Source of the DNA: UBA8828 sp964510855
GTDB taxonomy: Bacteria; Verrucomicrobiota; Verrucomicrobiia; Opitutales; UBA953
Reading direction: 5' to 3'
Length of the DNA: 64,000 nucleotides
Assembly (NCBI GenBank): GCA_964510855.1
Contig: CAZEDB010000002.1
Coordinates: 1-64,000 of the forward strand
The position numbers were made by a program, and so were the translations under genes. Positions within the stretch are counted from its first letter, which is position 1, and each line of letters starts with the position of its first letter. The notes beneath the pieces are model-generated. The model was not told where the DNA came from. It worked only from the letters and a program-made list of their open reading frames with translations, and searched no databases. This document shows positions 16,428 through 24,391 of this stretch, piece by piece.

Positions 16428-16945
16428 GCCTCAGAATCATCTGACCCCACATCATTTGAGGCGAGTTCAACGAGTTGGTCCGCACCTAAGAGTTGAAGGA
16501 GTACTTGAATACGTTGGGCGGGTTTAGCTAAGCGCACGACTTCGCCTTTCTCGCCCGCAAAAAGACCACTGAGGATACGAACTTTTTGTCCGGGCTTTAA
16601 GGTGGGCTCGAGAATATCGAGAATCGCTCCTTCGCCTAAGGCTTGAAGTTCACGAATGACTTTTTCTTCGACATCAACCGGTTTGCCTAAGCGACGTACT
16701 AAATGAAGGACACCCCGAGTATGGTTCACGGGTCCGCCGAGTTCGGCAGGGTCAAAGGCGGCAAAGAGATAACCCGGGAAGAGAGGCTCAACCACTTGGC
16801 GATCTCCATCTTTGGCACGCCGACGGCGTCGAACACGGGGGAAGAGGAGTTCGAGACCCGTTAAGCTGTTGAGCTGCCCGGCAGCGACAGCTTCCTGCCG
16901 TGGTTTACAGCGAATGCAGAACCAGCCGCGTCCTGACTCACTCAT
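16424..16945 (-). CDS. NusG-family transcription factor, RfaH/UpxY-like
   Basis: The 173 aa protein has an NGN domain (GWFCIRCKPRQE, EPLFPGYLFAAFD, TRGVLHLVRRLGKP, about residues 7-95) followed by a KOW-type domain (PGQKVRILSGLFAGEKGEVVRL). The spacing and the EPLFPGYLF and TRGV blocks are closer to the RfaH/UpxY/LoaP paralogs than to housekeeping NusG, which usually lies with secE and the ribosomal rplKAJL genes. Such paralogs bind RNA polymerase at specific sites and suppress termination in long operons such as polysaccharide clusters. Here it is wedged between ccsBA (5 nt upstream) and yhcH (4-nt overlap), with no target operon in view. The specialised role is inference. Confidence 0.8.
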   Translation of the reverse strand: MSESGRGWFCIRCKPRQEAVAAGQLNSLTGLELLFPRVRRRRRAKDGDRQVVEPLFPGYLFAAFDPAELGGPVNHTRGVLHLVRRLGKPVDVEEKVIRELQALGEGAILDILEPTLKPGQKVRILSGLFAGEKGEVVRLAKPAQRIQVLLQLLGADQLVELASNDVGSDDSEA

Positions 16946-16950
16946 AAGGA

Positions 16951-19900
16951 CTACTGTGCAGGGCGCCGTGCGGGCAGCCAGCCCAAAGCAATAATCGCAA
17001 CTTGGCTAAGGGCAAAGGCGTGCATCCAGAACCAACCCGACTCCGTAAATCCATAACTGTGCAGGCCTACACCGAGAAGATTAGTACCGAACCAGGACCA
17101 AGCGGTGACGACATTTCCAAAGACTAGCATCTGCATGAACCCTTCGCGGTCCACTAACTTACCCCAGCGAGCATGGAGCGCGACCGCGCACCAGAGTACA
17201 ATCAGGAGCGCGCCATTTTCTTTAGGATCCCAACCCCAGAATCTTCCCCAACTTTGGTCTGCCCAAATACCACCGAGCATCGTGCCAATAAAGCTGGCAA
17301 CCGTAGCGAAGGCTAAGACGCCGTAGGCTGAGCGTTCGAGGCGGTCCGAGGTTGCAGCTTGATAGCGTAGGGAGCATAGGCGCCCGATGAGGTGAAAGGC
17401 TCCCAAGGTTCCTGCGACATACATCGCGGAATAACCTAGGGTAATGATGGTTACGTGCGTCGATAGCCAGAAGTTGGAATCTAGGACCGCGCGCATCGCT
17501 TCGAGGGCATCTTCCCCTGCGAGCGCTAAGTTATGGGCCACGATGAGCGAGCCGAAGCCGGCCGCACAAGCAGCGGCGGTACCGAGACCGTCGCGCCATG
17601 CTCGCTCTAATAAGAGACCTAGTATCACCGCTCCCCAGGCTACAAAAAGAGTGGAGCCGTACAGGTTGGTGACAGGGGCATAACCATGGAGCCACATGCG
17701 CACCAGGATAGCCCCGGTATGGAACGCGAAGGTGGCCCAAGCCAGACGTACTGCCCAAATTCGTAACGTCTCCTTGCCTGTAAGCCAGTAAACGAGAATC
17801 ACCAAAAAGATGACGAGGTAGGCGAGAAGCGCTTTGTAGAAAGGTTCGGAGCGTATGAAGGTAGCTTCGCCCGCAACCTTAGCATCATAGTCGCTACTGA
17901 GTTCGGCTTTAAGGCGGAGAATTTCCTTAGTCACTTGGGCGTCGTCTCCTAATCGCCAAGCATCAGCAAGCCTTCCATAGCCTGTAACAACGTCGGGCTT
18001 ATCGAGGGGTTTTCCTTCCGCAACTTCAAGTAAGGCCTCACCTAATTTCGTCCAGCGCTCCGCACCTTCACGAGGAAAGAGTCCGACCGTACCCTCATTG
18101 GCTAAATCTTGATAGCGTTTGAGTAGAGATTGCAGCGCTTGTTGCAGTTCAGCCTCTAGCTTGGGCGCACCTGCGAGTTTCGACTGGGCAATTTGCTCAG
18201 CGCCTTGTCTGAGATAGGCATGCCACGCTGCGTACTCCTGTAGTGGGCTAATGCCTGCGGGTAAATCTGGCGGGGCGAACGCTACACTCACCCCAGCATA
18301 GGCGCGAATCGAAGATTCTAGATTTAACAAAGCCCGCTCGCCGGTTTCTCGGCTCGATTGTGGACGCTGACGTGCCGCTTCGGCGGCTTTGCTGATAGGA
18401 TCGATGGCGGCAACTAACTCATGCCAGCTATACCACTTGGTTTCACCCTGGGCCCGTCCAAGAATTCCATGGATATCTGCATGGTCGACGCGGAAGACCT
18501 TAAGGTGGCGTGCAACCCAAGGGCGGAAAGCGGTTTCAGCTAACCACTCGGACGCGGGCAGGGCGTTGCCCTTAAGTCGCATGGGGCGAAGTTCGAGTGC
18601 GACGAGAGCGTCCTCCGTGATGGTGGGGCGTCGATTCGCAACTAAAGCCTTGTCGGCTTCCGTCCAAGTCGATCGTGGTTTGCCAAAGATAATCCGGTCG
18701 GTCTCATCTAAGGCTACTGCCCGTCGTCCTCTAATTTGCAGGAGGGTGTTAGACGCTAGAAGTTCAATCGGGACGACACGACCATTCCATTGTACCGGAA
18801 CATCGGCGAGTTCGCGGCCAAGAGGGGCCGGCGCGTTAGCTAGGCCTTCGCTGGGCATGAGTAAGGCAGCGAGTGTAAGAACGACTACCGCCTTAGAACG
18901 TCCGCGCACAAACTTTGCCAAGGAAATCCCGAAGTGAAGGAGTAAGCCGAGCGACATGATTGCAACCGCGGCATAGGGAATCCACGCGGCAGGATTTCTC
19001 ACTACTTGGAGAACGGACAAGGGCTTATCTCCTGCCTGGCCGAAACTCGATTGGTAAAAGGTGTAACCTCCGTGCCTAAGGGGTTCATTCATCGAGATGA
19101 TATGATCGCGGGAAAGGCTTCCTTCATAGAGGGTCACATCGCTGGCAAATCGCCGGGGGATTTCCGTGCCGGGGTGGCGTTCGTGGGTGAACTTGCGCAA
19201 GCCTAGAGCAAAAGGTAAGTAGGTGCGTTCCCGGCGTAGACCGACTTCATAAGTCTTACCTGCGAGTTCGATGCGTTGAGGGGGGAAGTTCTCATGCAAG
19301 ATAAGGGAGACGACGAACTCGGCCTTGGTACCATCGGCGGCAATGAGGCGTACAATCGCTGAAGGGTTATCGGGTAGGTTATCGTCGAACGACTCAGGTA
19401 AAGCCCCTATCCCCATGGGTTGATTAGCCGCTATGCCCGCCGGATGGGCCAGACGAACTAAAGTCAAAGCCGGGTCTTGTGACATCGGCCGGGTAACCGC
19501 ATTAGGCTGAAAGGCAATTACCTCTACGGCGAGTTCACGCTCGCGGCCGGCTTGGGCGCTGGCTTGAGGAAGTCGTAATAAGGACTCGGGGAGTACCGTT
19601 ACATGATCTTCGTTAGGATTACTTACATCGATTACGGCTAACTCGTGATCACGAAATGCTTCGGTGTGATCCTTGCGCTCGCCCTCAGCAAACATGAGGG
19701 CCGACTCATGTTGGAAACGCGCGATGGCAAAGCCGCCAATCAGAAGCAGTAAAAGCCCGCCGTGAATTAAGGAGATGCCCATGCGAGACCAATGGGGGCG
19801 GTAGTGTTTAAAATGGGCGGCGAGTAAGTTGATACAAAGTAAGCCACCGAGTAAAAAGCCGCCGGGTAAGGGAATACGTAAGGGAGCGGACTCGGCTAAA

Positions 19901-20058
19901 GGGTAGATGACCCACAGCGATTCAAAGTAGGCCTCTTGAATATGCCATACGCCCCAGGGTACTTGGTCTAGGGTCGCCAAGAAAACCAAGAGAATCGACG
20001 CCATCAGCAACGTGATGGTAAGGCGTAGGGACGCAAAAAAGTTATAGAGCGCTTTCAT
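16951..20058 (-). CDS. ccsBA: Fused cytochrome c biogenesis protein CcsB-CcsA (ResB-ResC)
   Basis: The 1035 aa membrane protein fuses the two halves of the System II cytochrome c synthase, which exports haem and attaches it to CxxCH apocytochromes. The N-terminal ResB/CcsB part (about 1-390) has three membrane segments near the start and a fourth near residue 365-385, with a large periplasmic domain. A long linker follows. The C-terminal CcsA part (about 740-1035) has several membrane helices and the tryptophan-rich haem-handling signature WADQSWGRFWGWDPKE at roughly 930-945. Fusions are known in several phyla. A small lipoprotein gene lies 3 nt upstream and the NusG-like gene 5 nt downstream. 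Confidence 0.93.
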   Translation of the reverse strand: MKALYNFFASLRLTITLLMASILLVFLATLDQVPWGVWHIQEAYFESLWVIYPLAESAPLRIPLPGGFLLGGLLCINLLAAHFKHYRPHWSRMGISLIHGGLLLLLIGGFAIARFQHESALMFAEGERKDHTEAFRDHELAVIDVSNPNEDHVTVLPESLLRLPQASAQAGRERELAVEVIAFQPNAVTRPMSQDPALTLVRLAHPAGIAANQPMGIGALPESFDDNLPDNPSAIVRLIAADGTKAEFVVSLILHENFPPQRIELAGKTYEVGLRRERTYLPFALGLRKFTHERHPGTEIPRRFASDVTLYEGSLSRDHIISMNEPLRHGGYTFYQSSFGQAGDKPLSVLQVVRNPAAWIPYAAVAIMSLGLLLHFGISLAKFVRGRSKAVVVLTLAALLMPSEGLANAPAPLGRELADVPVQWNGRVVPIELLASNTLLQIRGRRAVALDETDRIIFGKPRSTWTEADKALVANRRPTITEDALVALELRPMRLKGNALPASEWLAETAFRPWVARHLKVFRVDHADIHGILGRAQGETKWYSWHELVAAIDPISKAAEAARQRPQSSRETGERALLNLESSIRAYAGVSVAFAPPDLPAGISPLQEYAAWHAYLRQGAEQIAQSKLAGAPKLEAELQQALQSLLKRYQDLANEGTVGLFPREGAERWTKLGEALLEVAEGKPLDKPDVVTGYGRLADAWRLGDDAQVTKEILRLKAELSSDYDAKVAGEATFIRSEPFYKALLAYLVIFLVILVYWLTGKETLRIWAVRLAWATFAFHTGAILVRMWLHGYAPVTNLYGSTLFVAWGAVILGLLLERAWRDGLGTAAACAAGFGSLIVAHNLALAGEDALEAMRAVLDSNFWLSTHVTIITLGYSAMYVAGTLGAFHLIGRLCSLRYQAATSDRLERSAYGVLAFATVASFIGTMLGGIWADQSWGRFWGWDPKENGALLIVLWCAVALHARWGKLVDREGFMQMLVFGNVVTAWSWFGTNLLGVGLHSYGFTESGWFWMHAFALSQVAIIALGWLPARRPAQ

Positions 20059-20061
20059 TGC

Positions 20062-20634
20062 TTAGGGCAGTTCGGTGGCACCTAAAAAATTGATGAGCTC
20101 GGGAATAGCTGAATCGACCGTTCTCGCAGGTCCGGTAAGTTTGAAGAACCAAGTGGCATTCTGATGCTCAACCAAGATGGCGCAAGTTGCCGTCTTACCG
20201 TCGCTTGAACGGAGGTCAACCCGCTCGCCTTGCAAGCGCCCAACTTTCGCAGGATTTTTCACCGCGTAAACTTCAGCAGTGGCATCGGGTAGACCGAGTT
20301 GGCCGCGCCAGCGATTGATGTTGGCGAGACGTCCGCCGACGTCTCCCGGAAATACCGTGACCGCTAAATCAGCTTCGGCACCCACCGGTCCTACCGCCCA
20401 ACTTCCCTTACGCATGGCTCCAAGATCCTTCGCTTTCCAGTTGGCAGGAGGAGTTGGGTATGTGGGCGAGGCAAAGCCGCTCGTCTGGGCAACCAAAGCT
20501 GGCGTCGCATTCATCGTCGCCTTAGGGCTTATCACCGGTGTGGGTGTCGCCTTAGGGACAACATACTGGCGTGGCTGTGGCTCGGGCGCACAGCCCATTA
20601 AGACCAAGAGGGGAATACAAAACCAAACACGCAT
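20062..20634 (-). CDS. Hypothetical lipoprotein
   Basis: I do not recognise the 190 aa protein. It has a short signal peptide with a lipobox (LLVLMGC, Cys at about 15), then a Pro/Thr-rich stretch and a globular domain from about residue 65 with a W-rich start and the C-terminal block TGPARTVDSAIPELINFLGA. The latter resembles domains of small membrane-anchored proteins seen next to cytochrome biogenesis genes, but no function can be assigned. It starts an apparent operon: ccsBA follows 3 nt after its stop. A role in cytochrome maturation is possible only by context. Confidence 0.7.
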   Translation of the reverse strand: MRVWFCIPLLVLMGCAPEPQPRQYVVPKATPTPVISPKATMNATPALVAQTSGFASPTYPTPPANWKAKDLGAMRKGSWAVGPVGAEADLAVTVFPGDVGGRLANINRWRGQLGLPDATAEVYAVKNPAKVGRLQGERVDLRSSDGKTATCAILVEHQNATWFFKLTGPARTVDSAIPELINFLGATELP

Positions 20635-20802
20635 ACCCTTTAGAAAGCGGGTAAAGGAGAAGGTTCAACCAAGGACTAGGAATATTCGACAGGATAAGCG
20701 CCAACAGAGGGGAACATTAGGAGGCGTAGCGGGTTAGGGCCTTAATTGTGCCAAGAAAGGGCCCAAGCCGAATTGAGCCGCATTCCCTGCGTGCTCTTAG
20801 AC

Positions 20803-21906
20803 TTAGTTGGCAAACCGGAAAAGGGTAACATCCCCGTCCCTAAACAGGTACTCCTTACCCTCGAGTCGATACTTACCCGCGTCTCGGGCGGCGGCCACTG
20901 AACCTAAGGATTTTAAATCTTCGTAGGCGACAACTTCGGCCTTAATAAAACCTTTTTCAAAGTCGGTATGAATGACGCCGGCACACTGCGGGGCGGTCAT
21001 GCCTTGGCGGAATGTCCAGGCCCGAACTTCTTTTTCTCCGGCGGTAAAGTAGGTGGCTAAACCAAGTAATTTATAAGCCCCACGAATCAAAGCCGAGACC
21101 CCTGAGTCTGTCACTCCCAGTGATGCAAGAAATTCTGCGGCTTCTGCGGGAGCAAGATCGCATAATTCAGCTTCAACTTGAGCGCAGATAACCACCGATT
21201 CGCAACCGTGTTGGTCGGCGACGTATTTACGTACAGCTTGCACGTGGGGATTGGCGTCAGGCTGGGCTAAATCGGTCTCGGCTACGTTACAGGCATAGAG
21301 CACCGATTTAGAAGAGAGCAGGGCGAAGGACTTTAATCGTACACGTTCATCATCCGCAACCGTAAGGGAGGATGCAGGCTTGCCTGCGTTGAGATGCGCC
21401 CCGAGGCGGGTTAAGAGATCGACACAGGCAATGGCTTCTTTGTCGCCTGATTTCACTTTCTTTTGATTACGATCGAGTTGTTGTTCTGCGGACTGAATGT
21501 CGGCTAAGATTAATTCGGTGTTTATTACTTCGATGTCACGCACCGGATCGACTTTGCCCATGTTGTGGACGATATCGTCATTTTCGAAACAGCGAACGAC
21601 ATGCACAATCGCATCAACTTCACGGATATTGGCTAAGAATTTATTACCCAAGCCCTCTCCCTTGGAGGCGCCCGCAACTAGGCCGGCAATATCGACGAAT
21701 TCAATCGCTGCGGGAATGACTACCTTAGTGCCGGCAATTCCCTGTAAGACGGCGAGACGGCTGTCAGGGACCTCCACCACCCCTACGTTGGGTTCAATGG
21801 TGCAGAAGGGGTAGTTGGCCGCCTCCGCCTTACGGGAACGGGTAAGGGCGTTGAAGAGAGTGGATTTTCCGACGTTGGGTAATCCGACGATGCCAGCTTG
21901 AAGCAT
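20803..21906 (-). CDS. ychF: Redox-regulated ATPase YchF/Ola1
   Basis: YchF is an Obg-related P-loop protein that prefers ATP to GTP and associates with ribosomes. The 367 aa length is standard. G1 is GLPNVGKST at residues 8-16, followed by FCTIEPNVGVV, and the G3 region is DIAGLVAGASKGEGLGN. The C-terminal TGS domain is visible in the FTAGEKEVRAWTFR block and the closing YLFRDGDVTLFRFAN. It lies 45 nt after a small lipoprotein gene that overlaps rpoD. A short stretch of 168 nt without a gene follows downstream. Confidence 0.95.
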   Translation of the reverse strand: MLQAGIVGLPNVGKSTLFNALTRSRKAEAANYPFCTIEPNVGVVEVPDSRLAVLQGIAGTKVVIPAAIEFVDIAGLVAGASKGEGLGNKFLANIREVDAIVHVVRCFENDDIVHNMGKVDPVRDIEVINTELILADIQSAEQQLDRNQKKVKSGDKEAIACVDLLTRLGAHLNAGKPASSLTVADDERVRLKSFALLSSKSVLYACNVAETDLAQPDANPHVQAVRKYVADQHGCESVVICAQVEAELCDLAPAEAAEFLASLGVTDSGVSALIRGAYKLLGLATYFTAGEKEVRAWTFRQGMTAPQCAGVIHTDFEKGFIKAEVVAYEDLKSLGSVAAARDAGKYRLEGKEYLFRDGDVTLFRFAN

Positions 21907-21951
21907 GAGAAATCAGAACCTGCCCTCAGCCCGCCTGAAGGTCAAGCCGCG

Positions 21952-22317
21952 TCAAAGCCCAGGTAGTTGATTGGCTTCGAGCATAAGGTCACCACTGGGC
22001 TCAACCACTTCGTCGCCGAGTTGTAAAGTCCCCCGAAGGTGGAGGACGCGTGCAATCGAACCTTGGGTGCTATCGACCTTCAAGACCGCCCGTGGACGCA
22101 AGGTCACCGAATCTCTTGCTACCAAAGTCACGCCCACGGGTTGATTACGCGTGCGATCGGCGAGGCGTACGCTGGGTGGCGTGAGCGTCAGTACCGTTCC
22201 TGCCACCCGATTAGCGGCTTCCCCGAGGGGAGGTCGAAAATCTAGAGAAGCAGGTTCAGGCGGCGGTAAGCTAGTACAGCCGACCAACCACAAGACGGGC
22301 CAAACTCGCGTGATCAA
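21952..22317 (-). CDS. Small hypothetical lipoprotein
   Basis: I do not recognise the 121 aa protein. It has a signal peptide with a lipobox (LWLVGC, Cys at about 14) and a small domain with beta-strand patterns (AGTVLTLTPPSVRLAD, ILHLRGTLQLGDEVV). The start is TTG at 22317: no ATG or GTG is in frame nearby, and TTGA overlaps the rpoD stop, as seen at other junctions here. Expression is probably coupled to rpoD. The protein could be mistaken for a chance reading frame, but the lipobox and the overlap argue for a gene. Confidence 0.6.
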   Translation of the reverse strand: MITRVWPVLWLVGCTSLPPPEPASLDFRPPLGEAANRVAGTVLTLTPPSVRLADRTRNQPVGVTLVARDSVTLRPRAVLKVDSTQGSIARVLHLRGTLQLGDEVVEPSGDLMLEANQLPGL

Positions 22318-24383
22318 GCTTTGGGCAACTTATTCTCGGAAGCTGAGCCTGGGGTAGGGTCACCAGGGCCAGCCTCGGGATTATCGCTAGGCGAGTCTTT
22401 ACGGAACTGATCGAAACCAGGTCCAGAAGTATCAAGGTCGCCTTCAAAGTCACCTTGCAGCTGCCGCATCCGCGTCGGGTGACGCATTTTTCTTAGAGCT
22501 TTAGCTTCGATTTGCCGAATACGTTCGCGCGTGACGCGGAAGTGACGTCCGACCTCTTCGAGCGTGTGAGGAACGCCATCCATCAAGCCGAAGCGCATCA
22601 TCAACACTTCTTTTTCACGTGCAGCCAGGGAAAGTAATACGTTATCAATCTTTTCACGTAAGAGGCGGGTGGAAGCTGAGTCGCTAGGATTTTCTGCCGA
22701 CTTATCCTCAATGAAATCACCCAAGGAAGTGTCTTCACCGTCACCCACCGGCGACTGCAAGGAGATAGGTTGCTGCGCCATCTTCATGATTTGCTGCACG
22801 CGATCCACCGGCATCTGCATTTCGCCAGCAACTTCTTCGGCGGTCGGCTCGTGGCCGAGCTCTTGGGTCAGTTGCTTCTGGACCTGCATAACCTTATTCA
22901 AAGTCTCAATCATGTGCACCGGGATACGAATGGTGCGGGCTTGGTCGGCGATGGAGCGAGTAATGGCCTGACGAATCCACCAGGTGGCATAGGTCGAGAA
23001 TTTGTAACCCCGACGGTACTCAAACTTTTCTACGGCCTTAACTAGCCCCATATTTCCTTCTTGGATTAAGTCGGTAAAGAGCAGGCCGCGATTTTGATAT
23101 TTCTTAGCAATGGAAATAACCAGACGGAGATTGTGCTCCACCATCTCGGTCTTGGCTCGTTGAGCATCGGTGAGGTGAACGCGGACCTTGTGCACCGTTT
23201 CCACTAACAGCTCCGGGGCCATGCGGAATTGGCATTCGAGTTCACGAGCGCGGGCAGCCGAGACGGCGCCAGGGCCAGCTTTAGCCTTGGCTCGGCGGGG
23301 GCCGACTTGAGGTTTAGTGGGCTCAACCAGGCGACGGCAGAGCTCGAGATCGGCGGCGTGGCGGTCGAGGATATTCTCCTCGAATAACTTCATCTTAAAG
23401 TAGAAGCGACGCAGCACATCTTTGCATTCCTTTTCAATGCGACGGAATTTCTCGCGCTCAGCAGCCCGGGCGGTTTCAGAGCGTTGAGCATCGACCTTCT
23501 GCCAAGCCTTATCGAGGCGCTTGCTGAGCTTTTCGGTAGCTTCTACGACTTTAGGTAGGGCTTTGTAATAAGCGTCGCGCGAATCGACTTTTTTATCGAT
23601 AACGACTTTGTCAAAACGCTCTTCTTTACGTAGAAGTTTGCGGCCAAGGTCGAGTTGGTAGGGCAGGGTTAGCCAGCAAGAAAAGAGCACGTCTTGGGCT
23701 TGGAGCTCGGCGGTCTCAATGCGCTTAGAAATTTCTACTTCTTGTTCTCGGGTGAGCAGGGGCTTGTGACCCATCTGCTTAAGGTAGACATTGAAAGGGT
23801 CGTAGGGGGCGTCGGTAGGGGTGGTACGCGAACCCTCTTCATCGTCCGACTCTTGCTTACGCTGGTAGGCTTCGACTTCATCTTCATCGAGAATATCGAT
23901 CCCGAGTTCGTCGAGAATGTTCATGACCTTCTCAATGAGTTCAGGATCAGTCGCGCTCTCTGGAATAACTTCATTAATATTTTGAACCGTAATGAAGCCC
24001 TTGGTTTTAGAGAGTCGAATCAGCCCCGTGACTTTATCGTCGAGTTGCGTAGGCGCGGCAGCAGGTCCCTTAGCAGCTGGTTTGTTGACCGCAGGCATGA
24101 GTGAGCCTCGAGCCACTGCGGGTTTAGTGACGGCGGGCTGGGAAGCTTTGCCGGCAGGATTTTTAATCCCTGCGAGAGGCTGGGACTTGGAAGCTTTACC
24201 GGGGCTAACTTTCGCCGCTGGGGGAGCGACCTTGGTTGCAGTCGCATTCAACTTTGCGGTTGGCTTAACCGGCGCTTTGGTCGGCGTCGGTGTCTTGGTC
24301 TTTAGCAAAGGCTTAACTGGGACTTTACTTGGCTTAACAGGAGCGGCTTTATTTTTTGAAGGGGTGGGACGTTTGCTGGGCAT
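22314..24383 (-). CDS. rpoD: RNA polymerase primary sigma factor
   Basis: This is the housekeeping sigma-70. The 689 aa protein has region 1.1 from about residue 117 (KVTGLIRLSKTKGFITVQNI), an acidic part, then regions 1.2-2 with the DLIQEGNMGLVKAVEKFEYR and TYATWWIRQAI blocks, region 3, and region 4 with the helix-turn-helix RHFRVTRERIRQIEAKALRK near residue 620. The first 115 residues are Lys/Pro/Ala-rich, an extension of unknown function; most sigma-70 proteins lack it. dnaG starts upstream with an 8-nt gap, as in the conserved dnaG-rpoD order, and a small lipoprotein gene overlaps the 3' end. Confidence 0.95.
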   Translation of the reverse strand: MPSKRPTPSKNKAAPVKPSKVPVKPLLKTKTPTPTKAPVKPTAKLNATATKVAPPAAKVSPGKASKSQPLAGIKNPAGKASQPAVTKPAVARGSLMPAVNKPAAKGPAAAPTQLDDKVTGLIRLSKTKGFITVQNINEVIPESATDPELIEKVMNILDELGIDILDEDEVEAYQRKQESDDEEGSRTTPTDAPYDPFNVYLKQMGHKPLLTREQEVEISKRIETAELQAQDVLFSCWLTLPYQLDLGRKLLRKEERFDKVVIDKKVDSRDAYYKALPKVVEATEKLSKRLDKAWQKVDAQRSETARAAEREKFRRIEKECKDVLRRFYFKMKLFEENILDRHAADLELCRRLVEPTKPQVGPRRAKAKAGPGAVSAARARELECQFRMAPELLVETVHKVRVHLTDAQRAKTEMVEHNLRLVISIAKKYQNRGLLFTDLIQEGNMGLVKAVEKFEYRRGYKFSTYATWWIRQAITRSIADQARTIRIPVHMIETLNKVMQVQKQLTQELGHEPTAEEVAGEMQMPVDRVQQIMKMAQQPISLQSPVGDGEDTSLGDFIEDKSAENPSDSASTRLLREKIDNVLLSLAAREKEVLMMRFGLMDGVPHTLEEVGRHFRVTRERIRQIEAKALRKMRHPTRMRQLQGDFEGDLDTSGPGFDQFRKDSPSDNPEAGPGDPTPGSASENKLPKA

Positions 24384-24391
24384 AGAATAAA

